DNA of 27,959 nt from Thermoplasmata archaeon. GTDB lineage: Archaea > Thermoplasmatota > Thermoplasmata > Thermoplasmatales > Aciduliprofundaceae. The stretch is taken from positions 1 through 27,959 of the forward strand of contig JAGGTO010000123.1 in the NCBI GenBank assembly GCA_021163705.1. Direction: 5' to 3'. How positions within the stretch are numbered: the first letter of the stretch is position 1; every line of letters begins with the position of its first letter. Shown here piece after piece: positions 1 through 7,059 of this stretch. A program made the position numbers and the translations under genes. Under the pieces are notes generated by a model that was not told the origin of the DNA, did no database searches, and saw only the letters and a program-made list of their open reading frames with translations.

Positions 1-1595
1 CAAATTCGTGTCTAGTGGAGGCAGATGAGGAGCCTCCCCATGAGCTCAATAGAGAAGCTTTAGAGATAGCGTTGAAGATAGCTCTGATGCTCAATGCCCA
101 AATTTTAGATGAGATTCATGTGATGAGAAAAATAGTGATAGATGGCTCCAACACCTCGGGATTTCAGAGGACCGCGCTCATAGCTGTCAACGGTTACCTT
201 GAAACTTCCTTCGGTCGCATTGGAATACCCACCATATGCCTTGAGGAGGAGGCTGCTAGGAAAATAGAAGAGGATGATGATAAGGTGGTTTATCGTCTGG
301 ATCGTCTAGGCATACCCCTTGTTGAGATATCCACCTCACCGGATATGAAGAGTGGAGAAGAGGTTAGAGAAGTTGCTGCGAGGATAGGATACATACTTAG
401 AGCTACCAAGAAAGTGCGTAGAGGAGTGGGTACCATAAGGCAGGATATAAATATATCAATAGGAGAGGGGAGAGTTGAAATTAAAGGTGCGTCCAGGCTC
501 AATATGATCCCCAAATGGGTTAACAACGAAATAGAGAGGCAAAAAATGCTAAGGGATATTGCGAGAATATTGCAGGATAGAGATGCAAAGGTAGAGGAGA
601 AGATATATGATCTAACGGACATATTTGAGAATACAGAATCGAGAATAATAAAAAATACCTTGAAGAGGGGAGGAAAGATTCTGGGAATAAAGCTCATAGG
701 TTTTCAAGGTGTGCTAAAAAATGGTAATTTGAGGCTGGGAAAGGAGCTTGCGGAGAATGTCAGGGTTCTTGGAGTTAAAGGACTATTTCATGGTGATGAG
801 CTTCCTGCCTATGGGATAAGTGAAGAAGAGGTAGAGAAGATAATAAGGAGGCTAGAATTGGGTCCAAATGATTCCTTTGTGATTATTGGAGAGAAGGAAG
901 AAAAGGTGCGGATCGCCTTGCAGAAGGTGATTGATAGAGCAAAGAAGGCTTTAATTGGAGTGCCTGATGAGACCAGAGCGCCAAAAGACGATGGAAGTAC
1001 GGTATATTTAAGGCCTTTACCCGGCGGAGCGAGAATGTATCCTGAAACAGACATACCTCCCATAAGGATCTCAGAGGAATACATTGAGAAACTTAAAAAG
1101 GAGTTACCTCCACTTCCAGATGAGAGATTGGAGGAACTTGTAAGCATGGGTATCAACAGAGAAATTGGGTGGCAACTTATAAGGGACGGAATGGATGATG
1201 TATTTGAAGAGCTCTGCACAAAATATGGACATCCCACGGTAGTTGCGAGGGCTCTCATAAATGGTTGTGAGGGTATAGATTATAACCGGATTTTTCAGTA
1301 TTTCTCAGAGGGTAGATTTTCAAAGGAGGCAATAGACGAGATAGTGATGAGAGCCTGCAATGGGGAAAAAGTGGAGGATATTGTCAGGAAATTCAGTGAA
1401 AAAGTGGATATTGATCAGGTGATCGATGAAATTATGAAAGAAAAAATGGAGCTTGTAAAAGAGAGGGGAATGCACGCTTTCAAGCCTTTAATGGGACTGG
1501 CTATGCAGAAGCTTAGAGGAAAGGTAGATGGCAGGATAGTGAGCGAAAAACTTCGAAAAAGGCTTGAAGAAATTGTGAATCAAGAAAGCAAATGA
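1..1595 (+). CDS. gatE: Glu-tRNA(Gln) amidotransferase subunit E (5' end outside window)
   Basis: GatE is the tRNA-binding kinase subunit of archaeal GatDE, which converts Glu-tRNA(Gln) to Gln-tRNA(Gln) in the cytoplasm. The frame is open from base 3, before the first usable GTG at 15, and reads NSCLVEADEEPPHELN, which is internal GatE sequence. The N-terminus is therefore cut by the window; about 530 residues are present of a family length near 620. The cradle region is followed by the AspRS-like insertion, by the conserved stretch around 990-1060 (DDGSTVYLRPLPGG and MYPETDIPP), and by the helical and YqeY-like tail domains that hold tRNA-Gln. The stop is TGA at 1593-1595. A kinase gene follows 40 nt later on the same strand, probably with its own promoter. 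GatD is not in the window. Recognition is by family sequence and is firm. Confidence 0.95.
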   Translation, partial: NSCLVEADEEPPHELNREALEIALKIALMLNAQILDEIHVMRKIVIDGSNTSGFQRTALIAVNGYLETSFGRIGIPTICLEEEAARKIEEDDDKVVYRLDRLGIPLVEISTSPDMKSGEEVREVAARIGYILRATKKVRRGVGTIRQDINISIGEGRVEIKGASRLNMIPKWVNNEIERQKMLRDIARILQDRDAKVEEKIYDLTDIFENTESRIIKNTLKRGGKILGIKLIGFQGVLKNGNLRLGKELAENVRVLGVKGLFHGDELPAYGISEEEVEKIIRRLELGPNDSFVIIGEKEEKVRIALQKVIDRAKKALIGVPDETRAPKDDGSTVYLRPLPGGARMYPETDIPPIRISEEYIEKLKKELPPLPDERLEELVSMGINREIGWQLIRDGMDDVFEELCTKYGHPTVVARALINGCEGIDYNRIFQYFSEGRFSKEAIDEIVMRACNGEKVEDIVRKFSEKVDIDQVIDEIMKEKMELVKERGMHAFKPLMGLAMQKLRGKVDGRIVSEKLRKRLEEIVNQESK

Positions 1596-1635
1596 AACCT
1601 AAATTTTAAAAGGGAAGAAGTGCATCTCCTCTATA

Positions 1636-2157
1636 ATGCTGATAGCCTTAACGGGAACCCCCGGAACTGGAAAAACATCAGTCGCCAAGTTCCTGGAGAA
1701 GAATTATAGGGTTATTTATTTGAAAAATTTTGAAAATGCAAGAATGTATAGGGATGTGGAACGCGATACTTATGTTGTAAATCTTGAGGTGATAAGAAGA
1801 GAGATTGAAAAATTAAGAAATGGGAATGAAAAGATTATTTTAGAGGGTCATTATTCCCATGAAATGCCTGTGGATATGGTAATAGTTCTCAGATGCCATC
1901 CGCAAGAGCTAGAAAAAAGATTGAGAAACAGAGGATACAAAGAGAGTAAAATTAGAGAAAATGTGGAAGCGGAGGCAATGTCGCTCATAACCTCTGAGGC
2001 AATAGGATATCATGGTAAGGATAAAGTATTTGAGGTAGATACCACTCATAGGAAAGAGGATGATGTGGCCATGGATGTGATTAGAATAATAGAAAAAAGA
2101 GATAGGAGATTTGCACCCAGAATAAGCTATATGGAGGAGATCCTAAAATGGTATTGA
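1636..2157 (+). CDS. AK6/Fap7-like adenylate kinase (COG1936)
   Basis: This 173-residue P-loop kinase has Walker A GTPGTGKT at residues 7-14. An EGHYSHE segment near 76-82 corresponds to the D-x-H loop of Fap7/AK6. The run KIRENVEAEAM near residues 110-120 is typical of the archaeal family. Fap7/AK6 proteins have adenylate kinase and ATPase activity, and in eukaryotes and archaea they act in small ribosomal subunit maturation with the uS11 protein; the same role here is inferred. No ribosome binding site precedes the ATG. A TATA-like TTTTAAAAGG centred near 1609 lies about 26 nt upstream, which suggests a leaderless transcript. The last 10 nt overlap the next gene, implying co-translation. 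Confidence 0.88.
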   Translation: MLIALTGTPGTGKTSVAKFLEKNYRVIYLKNFENARMYRDVERDTYVVNLEVIRREIEKLRNGNEKIILEGHYSHEMPVDMVIVLRCHPQELEKRLRNRGYKESKIRENVEAEAMSLITSEAIGYHGKDKVFEVDTTHRKEDDVAMDVIRIIEKRDRRFAPRISYMEEILKWY

Positions 2158-2750
2158 ATAAGTACCGCAAAAATGTGGATTCTCTTCTAACAGCTCTCGC
2201 CAGACCATTTATGCGCACAAACCCCAACACATTAACGCTTTTTGCATTTCTCTTTGCCTCACTTGGAGGCTTGTGCTATTATTTAACCTGGTATCATGCC
2301 TTTTTCCTCCTCTTTTCTTTCATTTTCATATTCTTATCATCTTTCATGGATGCACTTGATGGGAAGCTAGCAAGATTAAAGGGGATAGCAGGGAAGAGGG
2401 GCGATTTTCTGGATCATCTTCTTGACAGGTATTCCGATACAGTGCTTATTTTGGGTATTGCTCTTAGCCCCTATTCCTCGCCTCTTCTCGGACTCTTTGC
2501 AATCACAGGAGTCTATTTAACAAGTTATGTGGGCACTCAGGCTGAAGTGGAGGGTGTGAAAAGGATCTATGGAGGAATCCTTGGTAGAGCAGATAGAATG
2601 CTCATCCTTATTCTCCTTCCCCTTATTCAGTATTTCTGGTGGGGTTATCATTTTTCTGTATCATCCTGGATTCTCCTGATCTTTGCAATCTTGGGACATA
2701 TCACTGCGATTCAGAGGATTTTTTACGCGTGGAGAGCCATTCCTTCCTGA
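2148..2750 (+). CDS. CDP-alcohol phosphatidyltransferase (archaetidylinositol phosphate synthase type)
   Basis: A 200-residue integral membrane enzyme with about six hydrophobic segments. The CDP-alcohol phosphotransferase signature D-x2-D-G-x2-A-R-x8-G-x3-D-x3-D is intact near residues 65-90: DALDGKLAR, then GDFLDHLLDRYSD. These enzymes transfer a phospho-alcohol onto CDP-archaeol at the membrane. Archaeal members of this size usually act as archaetidylinositol phosphate synthase; the exact acceptor cannot be read from sequence. The start ATG overlaps the kinase gene by 10 nt. The last 50 nt overlap the 3' end of priL on the opposite strand. Confidence 0.85.
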   Translation: MVLNKYRKNVDSLLTALARPFMRTNPNTLTLFAFLFASLGGLCYYLTWYHAFFLLFSFIFIFLSSFMDALDGKLARLKGIAGKRGDFLDHLLDRYSDTVLILGIALSPYSSPLLGLFAITGVYLTSYVGTQAEVEGVKRIYGGILGRADRMLILILLPLIQYFWWGYHFSVSSWILLIFAILGHITAIQRIFYAWRAIPS

Positions 2751-3774
2751 GCTTATAATAGAGGAGAGGATGGCTCATCCAATCCTTTTCACATAGATTA
2801 TCCCTGAAGATATTTCTTACACATAGGCCATAGGCTCTCAGAGTCTCGCATTTTGGAACCTCATACTCCTTTCCCGAGATTTTTCCAGTGATATGTCTTA
2901 TCTGGTATTTTGTCATACTTTCGTTAAAATCGGGAGCTGTGGCAAACAGATTGAATATTTCCTCCTCCTTCATCCCTATCTTATGAAGAAATGTAACCAG
3001 GAAAAAGCGTGCCTGATGCGGGATATTCACACCGTTTTGAAGCTTGGCAATTATGCTCCTTATGCAGGGTGGAAATGCTTCAATTTGAACAGCTCCAAAA
3101 TCTTTGGAAGAATACTGGGAAATAAATTTATCCTTAACTTCAAGAATTTCCTGAATTTCCTGTTCTACATATTTCTTAATTACCTTTGCCTTCTCTCTAT
3201 TCTCCTCTATTTCTTCCGTGAATTGTGTTACAAAGGCCTCTCTGAGGAGCTTGGCAAATACCTCCTTGCTTACAGGAATCCATCCCTGAATAAGGGGCTG
3301 ATTTAGTAGTCTGAAAGCCTCTCCGCTAATTCTTGATGCATACTTCACAAAATCTATGAAATAAATCATCCGAAATACCAGATAATTTCTCAGCTCCAGA
3401 TGCAAATCTTTGATCCTCTTATCGGGATTCCTGAACCTTATTCCAAAGGCAGTGGCGACCCTTTCGATATTTTCGTCACTATCATTTAAAAGGTACATTT
3501 CCATCTGATCTCTCACAGCATTGGCAAATCTCTGTGTGATTATAGGATCCTGGAGTGCAATGAGATAGAGCTTAGAGATATAAAATGCTAAAATCTTATC
3601 TTCTGGGGAGATGAATCCCAGAGATGTACGGTTGAATGAAGAAATTATCCACCTTTTAGCATAATCTCTTAGAGGCTCATACTTCAGGGAGAATATATCC
3701 TCTATTCTTATGCCTCCAACATACTCTCTTGCCTCTGGAAGAAAGGGATATCTAGCTAGAAGAGTTATATCCAT
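2701..3774 (-). CDS. priL: DNA primase large subunit PriL
   Basis: PriL is the non-catalytic iron-sulfur subunit of the archaeal/eukaryotic primase and partners PriS during RNA primer synthesis. The protein has 357 residues. The N-terminal helical region begins MDITLLARYPF, like other PriL starts. The C-terminal 4Fe-4S domain has four cysteines at C237 (PPCIRSI), C309, C318 and C328. The ATG at 3774 is chosen because the longer reading frame up to 3933 runs through the tRNA-His gene and its extra residues are tRNA sequence. There is no ribosome binding site. The start lies only 5 nt after the tRNA discriminator base, so the gene seems to be transcribed from the tRNA promoter. Its 3' end overlaps the opposing phosphatidyltransferase gene by 50 nt. 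PriS is not in the window. Confidence 0.9.
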   Translation of the reverse strand: MDITLLARYPFLPEAREYVGGIRIEDIFSLKYEPLRDYAKRWIISSFNRTSLGFISPEDKILAFYISKLYLIALQDPIITQRFANAVRDQMEMYLLNDSDENIERVATAFGIRFRNPDKRIKDLHLELRNYLVFRMIYFIDFVKYASRISGEAFRLLNQPLIQGWIPVSKEVFAKLLREAFVTQFTEEIEENREKAKVIKKYVEQEIQEILEVKDKFISQYSSKDFGAVQIEAFPPCIRSIIAKLQNGVNIPHQARFFLVTFLHKIGMKEEEIFNLFATAPDFNESMTKYQIRHITGKISGKEYEVPKCETLRAYGLCVRNIFRDNLCEKDWMSHPLLYYKLRKEWLSTRKKSSESQ

Positions 3775-3779
3775 ATCAG

Positions 3780-3903
3780 GGCCGGGGCCGGGATTTGAAC
3801 CCGGGTCAAGGGATTTCTGTAAAGCCCCATTTTGGGGGTAAAGCACCTTTTCCAAAGGGGCTTTACCACAGTCCCCTAGGATAGCCCCTACCCTACCCCG
3901 GCC
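3780..3903 (-). tRNA. tRNA-His (anticodon GTG) with a 51-nt intron at 37/38
   Basis: The acceptor stem GCCGGGG/CCCCGGC (3896-3902 with 3781-3787) and the T arm CCGGG-TTCAAAT-CCCGG (3788-3804) are perfect. The anticodon stem is GGGGA/TCCCT and the anticodon GTG lies at 3869-3867. The D stem is weaker, with a 13:22 mismatch and a G-U pair. The extra 5' G (G-1, base 3903) faces a C discriminator (3780), the identity pair of tRNA-His. CCA is not encoded. The intron spans 3865-3815. The exon-intron junctions form a canonical bulge-helix-bulge: CTGT pairs with ACAG, the 3-nt bulges are GGT and AAA, and an 8-bp intron helix AAAGCCCC/GGGGCTTT follows. Cutting after the second base of each bulge restores the loop. 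A TATA box lies upstream at 3930-3937. Confidence 0.96.
3815..3865 (-). other. tRNA-His intron (bulge-helix-bulge type)
   Basis: A 51-nt intron between tRNA positions 37 and 38. Its ends pair as AAAGCCCC (3864-3857) with GGGGCTTT (3828-3821). The four-base central helix CTGT/ACAG is formed between exon and intron. The 3-nt bulges are symmetrical, as required by archaeal tRNA splicing endonuclease. No open reading frame or box C/D motif is evident inside. Confidence 0.93.
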
Positions 3904-3929
3904 ATGCAAAATGTGAATTAAGAGCACAT

Positions 3930-3937
3930 ACATAAAC
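3930..3937 (-). promoter_or_regulatory. TATA box of tRNA-His / priL unit
   Basis: On the minus strand the sequence reads GTTTATGT, preceded by an A-rich BRE-like run (AAAAAAG). Its centre lies about 30 nt upstream of the tRNA 5' base at 3903. It would drive both the tRNA and priL. Position and composition only; not proven. Confidence 0.6.
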
Positions 3938-3959
3938 TTTTTTCAGAAATAAAAGCGAA

Positions 3960-3967
3960 AAATATAT
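3960..3967 (+). promoter_or_regulatory. TATA box of the amidohydrolase gene
   Basis: The sequence AATATATG is centred about 29 nt before the ATG at 3993, which fits a leaderless transcript. It sits back to back with the tRNA-His promoter in a 90-nt divergent spacer. Confidence 0.5.
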
Positions 3968-3992
3968 GCATAGGCATGCAATTGCTATATTT

Positions 3993-5129
3993 ATGTATGC
4001 AATAAAGGCCAAAATACTTTATGATGGAACATCAAATAAGGCAAAGAAAGATGTCTACATTCTTTTTGAAGGCAGTAAAATAAAAGGAATATCAAAAAAT
4101 AAGGGAAATGCGGAAGTAATTGCGGAGGGTATAGTAACTCCAGGATTCGTGGATGCCCATGCGCATATAGGAATGGCGAGAAGTGGAGAACCTTCAAATG
4201 AGGGCGAATTGAATGAGAAGATGAATCCCCTTTATCCTCTGCTTGATGCCATTGATTCAGTATATATGGATGATATAGCCTTCAGGGAGAGCATAGAGCA
4301 TGGTGTGCTATATTCCCATATTCTCCATGGTAGTGGAAATATAGTGGGTGGCCGAAGCGCTCTCATAAGAAATTTTGGAAAGGATATTGGTGAAGCATAT
4401 ATCACACATGTGGGAATAAAAGCGGCATTGGGCTATAATCCAAGAAGTACCCAGGACTGGAAGGGTACAAGACCAAGCACAAGAATGGGTGCTGTGGCAC
4501 TTTTAAAAGAGCAATTATTAAAAGCGAGAAAAACTAAGATGCTTATTGAGAAGAACAAGAAGAGCATAGAGGAGGTGGACCCTGTGACAGAGATTTTCAT
4601 GGATATACTTGACGGCAAGATACCTTTAATGGTGCATGTGCATAAGGAGGATGACATCATTGTACTTATGAAGCTTGTAAATGAATTTGGTTTTCGAGCT
4701 GTGATAAATCATGGTGCGGATGTACATCGCCGTGAAATATGGGAGAAGGTTAAATCCATGGGCATGGATGTGATCTATGGACCCGTGGATGCATTCTCCT
4801 ACAAAGTAGAGCTAAAGAATGAGTACTGGCGAAACATAAAGCATATAGTGGATGTACGCCCGAGATTTTGCGTGATGAGCGACCATCCCTTCGTGCTTCA
4901 GAGAAATCTTCATCTTCAACTAAGATATTTCAGAAGGTTTGGGATGAGCAGAGAGGAATCAATTGCTCTTATTTCAGGAAATGCTGCAGATATTCTGGGA
5001 GTGAAAAATATAGGGAAAGTGAAAAAAGGTTACTATGCATCTATGGTGGTCTGGAACGGAGAACCATTCACTCTTGAGAGCTATCCAATAATGGTAATAG
5101 GAGAGGGCAAAGTGCTTCACGAAGAATAG
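3993..5129 (+). CDS. amidohydrolase-superfamily protein (imidazolonepropionase-like, COG1228 type)
   Basis: A 378-residue metal-dependent hydrolase with an N-terminal beta-sandwich segment (ILYDG near residue 8). The HxH metal motif is at H56/H58 (VDAHAHIG), followed by further candidate ligands: VHVHKED near 216, INHGADVH near 237 and SDHP near 290. The C-terminus returns to the sandwich (KGYYASMVVWNGEP). The family cleaves C-N bonds in small ring or amide compounds; the substrate cannot be told from sequence. The start at 3993 is preferred over the ATG at 3966 because the TATA box overlaps 3966 and MYAIKAKILYDG is a typical N-terminus for the family. The end overlaps the opposing Nudix gene by 13 nt. 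Confidence 0.8.
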   Translation: MYAIKAKILYDGTSNKAKKDVYILFEGSKIKGISKNKGNAEVIAEGIVTPGFVDAHAHIGMARSGEPSNEGELNEKMNPLYPLLDAIDSVYMDDIAFRESIEHGVLYSHILHGSGNIVGGRSALIRNFGKDIGEAYITHVGIKAALGYNPRSTQDWKGTRPSTRMGAVALLKEQLLKARKTKMLIEKNKKSIEEVDPVTEIFMDILDGKIPLMVHVHKEDDIIVLMKLVNEFGFRAVINHGADVHRREIWEKVKSMGMDVIYGPVDAFSYKVELKNEYWRNIKHIVDVRPRFCVMSDHPFVLQRNLHLQLRYFRRFGMSREESIALISGNAADILGVKNIGKVKKGYYASMVVWNGEPFTLESYPIMVIGEGKVLHEE

Positions 5130-5536
5130 CCCAAGTTCTTAAGGAATAGATGTGCCTTCATCAACACTTTTTTTGAATTATCATAGGTTATTTTATTCAG
5201 AGCATCTTCATAATCGAGCCATAGGTATCCATCATGCTCATAGGATAATTTAACCTCCTCCTGCTCAGTTATGCCCACAAAATAGATCACTTTCTTTTCC
5301 ACAAGCACATCCCTCTCACGAAAATGATACTTTATTATTTCCCTAAATCCAAAGAGGATATCTATCTCCAGTCCAGTTTCTTCAAAAACCTCCCTTTTAG
5401 CAGCTTTAACCTCACTCTCTCTGGGCTCCACATGGCCCTTGGGGAAATCCCAGTGTCCTGTGGGATAGTGTAAAAGAAGATATTTATTAAGGCGAGGATT
5501 AAACACCACAGCTCCAGCAGATTTCTCGCGCCTCAT
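5117..5536 (-). CDS. Nudix hydrolase, Ap4A-hydrolase-like
   Basis: This 139-residue protein has a complete Nudix box near residues 35-57 (GHVEPRESEVKAA then REVFEETG), which carries the Mg-binding glutamates. WDFPKGHVEP and AGAVVFNPR just before it are typical of bis(5'-nucleosyl)-tetraphosphatase (NUDT2-like) members, which clear Ap4A-type alarmones. Substrate choice is inferred from overall resemblance. The ATG at 5536 has no ribosome binding site but has an ATTATAAATATT element about 26 nt upstream, which suggests a leaderless mRNA. The 3' end overlaps the amidohydrolase gene on the other strand by 13 nt. Confidence 0.86.
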   Translation of the reverse strand: MRREKSAGAVVFNPRLNKYLLLHYPTGHWDFPKGHVEPRESEVKAAKREVFEETGLEIDILFGFREIIKYHFRERDVLVEKKVIYFVGITEQEEVKLSYEHDGYLWLDYEDALNKITYDNSKKVLMKAHLFLKNLGYSS

Positions 5537-5556
5537 CTATTTATCAACATCCACAC

Positions 5557-5569
5557 AATATTTATAATT
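5557..5569 (-). promoter_or_regulatory. TATA box of the Nudix gene
   Basis: Minus-strand AAATTATAAATAT-like element centred about 26 nt before the ATG at 5536, in the divergent spacer shared with the DUF1616-like gene. It matches the leaderless spacing seen at other genes in the window. Confidence 0.5.
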
Positions 5570-5590
5570 TTTGGAATGGGTGATGTGAAA

Positions 5591-5600
5591 GATTAAAATA
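5591..5600 (+). promoter_or_regulatory. TATA box of the DUF1616-like / pth2 / DUF99 operon
   Basis: The sequence GATTAAAATAG is centred about 25 nt before the ATG at 5620. This is the expected spacing for a leaderless first gene; no ribosome binding site is visible before 5620. Confidence 0.45.
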
Positions 5601-5619
5601 GATAGTAGAGATTTGAGAT

Positions 5620-6138
5620 ATGATGAATGTACTTCAGGTGATAGCAGCAATCCTTATGCTCTTCTTCCTTCCAGGTTACACGCTTATTAACATGTTATTT
5701 CCTCGAAAAGGAGAGCTTGATCTAGAATATGATCAGCTATACCGGATAGGACTTGGGATGGGAATGAGCATAGTGATCTCAATACTTGTGGGGTATGTTC
5801 TGGGATATGCAGCGCTCTTTTACTCCAGATATATCTGGCTTGCACTTATAAATCTCACGGTGATATTCTTTTTGATTGGTCTGTGGCGAGGGGGCTATCC
5901 AACAATTCGCAGATTACTTGGTTACGAGGAGAAAAACAAATATGATAGGCTATATATGCTGGAGGATCTTCTCAAAAGGAGGAAGGAAAAAATAAAAAAA
6001 CTGGAAGAGCTTGATCGTCTATCAAAACTCTCACCAAGGGGAGAAAGGTATAGGGAGGAGATGAAGAAATTAATAAAGGAGATAAGGGAAATGGATGAAA
6101 AAATTGATAGATTGAAGGGGGTGCTGAATGAAATATAA
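5620..6138 (+). CDS. DUF1616-like membrane protein with C-terminal coiled coil
   Basis: A 172-residue protein with three hydrophobic segments: roughly residues 4-22 (containing FFLPGYTLINMLFP), 45-68 and 72-92. The LPGY...LFP start and the following transmembrane pair resemble DUF1616 proteins, whose function is unknown. The C-terminal third, about 110-172, is strongly charged and helical, with alternating Lys/Glu and Leu, likely a cytoplasmic coiled coil. The start may be either of the adjacent ATGs at 5620 and 5623. The last 11 nt overlap pth2, so the two are translated together; a functional tie between them is not known. Confidence 0.7.
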   Translation: MMNVLQVIAAILMLFFLPGYTLINMLFPRKGELDLEYDQLYRIGLGMGMSIVISILVGYVLGYAALFYSRYIWLALINLTVIFFLIGLWRGGYPTIRRLLGYEEKNKYDRLYMLEDLLKRRKEKIKKLEELDRLSKLSPRGERYREEMKKLIKEIREMDEKIDRLKGVLNEI

Positions 6139-6481
6139 GATGGTTATCGTAATAAGAGAGGATCTGAATCTCTCCTGCGGTAAGATAGCTGTTCAGGTAG
6201 CCCATGCTGCCGTGGAGTGCACTTTAAAATCCAAAAAAGGAAAGAACCTATGGCTAGAGGAATGGTTGAGAGAGGGACAGAAAAAGGTTGTTGTGAAGAC
6301 AAAAACTCTCAGAGATCTATATGAGCTTGAGTTTAAAGCTAAAAATCTGGGACTCATTACAGCCATAATAAGGGATGCAGGACTCACTGAGGTACCTCCA
6401 GGGACCGTTACCTGCCTTGGTATAGGCCCGGGTCCTGAAGAGCTTGTGAATAAGGTCACAGGTTCCTTACCGTTACTGTGA
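6128..6481 (+). CDS. pth2: peptidyl-tRNA hydrolase, Pth2 family
   Basis: A 117-residue archaeal/eukaryotic-type peptidyl-tRNA hydrolase, which releases peptides from prematurely dropped peptidyl-tRNA. Conserved features include KIAVQVAHAAVE near residues 19-30, IIRDAGLTEVPPGTVTCLGI near 80-98, and the C-terminal GPGPEELVNKVTG. Length is exactly that of the family. The ATG lies inside the end of the upstream membrane protein gene and the stop overlaps the GTG of the next gene, so this is the middle gene of a three-gene operon. Confidence 0.95.
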   Translation: MKYKMVIVIREDLNLSCGKIAVQVAHAAVECTLKSKKGKNLWLEEWLREGQKKVVVKTKTLRDLYELEFKAKNLGLITAIIRDAGLTEVPPGTVTCLGIGPGPEELVNKVTGSLPLL

Positions 6482-7059
6482 GTAATATGAAGAAAAATAT
6501 AAGAGCTCTGGGTATAGATGATTCGTATTTCACACCGCATGTGCCTGGAGATGTGGAGCTTGTAGGTGTAGTGATGAGGGCACCAAACTATATTGAGGGT
6601 ATAATTAAAAGGAAGATAAAGGTTGATGGCCTGGATTCCACGGAAAAAATCATTGATATGCTTCGTACAAGGTTTGGTAGACAAATTAAGGTCATATTTA
6701 CCCAGGGCATGACCTTTGGCGGATTTAACATAGTGGATATAGAGAGAATTTACAGAGAAACATCCATCCCGGTTATTGCAGTATCCCGAAAAATGCCAGA
6801 TATGGAAAGGATATCCCACGCTCTTAAAAAGCACTTTGAAGACTGGAAACTCAGAATTGAACTTTTATCTCGACATAATATTGAAAGGATTAAAAATGGA
6901 AGATTTACCATTTATGTGCAGTATGTGGGGTTTGATAGAGGGAAGGTAGGGGAAATATTGAAACTTTTCACCGTGAGAGGTGCAATTCCGGAGCCTTTAA
7001 GGGTTGCACATTTAATCGCCTCTGCCCTCTATTTTCAGGAGTCTAGGGGGAAGCCATGA
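6478..7059 (+). CDS. DUF99 family protein (COG1628, endonuclease V-like fold)
   Basis: A 193-residue protein matching the DUF99 family of archaea: LGIDDSYF near residues 11-18, then VGVVMRAPNYIEGI, VIFTQGMTFGGFNIVDI near 75-91 and PVIAVSRKMPD near 98-108. The family is structurally related to endonuclease V, but its activity is unknown. The GTG at 6478 overlaps the pth2 stop as GTGA, the usual coupling arrangement; an ATG at 6487 is the alternative start. The 3' end overlaps the antiporter gene on the opposite strand by 17 nt. Confidence 0.85.
   Translation: MSNMKKNIRALGIDDSYFTPHVPGDVELVGVVMRAPNYIEGIIKRKIKVDGLDSTEKIIDMLRTRFGRQIKVIFTQGMTFGGFNIVDIERIYRETSIPVIAVSRKMPDMERISHALKKHFEDWKLRIELLSRHNIERIKNGRFTIYVQYVGFDRGKVGEILKLFTVRGAIPEPLRVAHLIASALYFQESRGKP

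Noticed and set aside
3781..3902. G/C-rich inverted repeats suggesting a terminator or mobile-element end
   Set aside because: They are fully explained as acceptor, T, anticodon and bulge-helix-bulge pairings of tRNA-His.
3775..3933. N-terminal extension of PriL up to 3933
   Set aside because: The added residues are the translation of tRNA-His and its intron; PriL homologues begin at MDITLLARYPF.
6193..6834. 213-residue minus-strand reading frame across pth2 and DUF99
   Set aside because: It is antisense to two well-recognised genes, has His/Ser/Tyr-rich composition unlike a real protein and no start signal.
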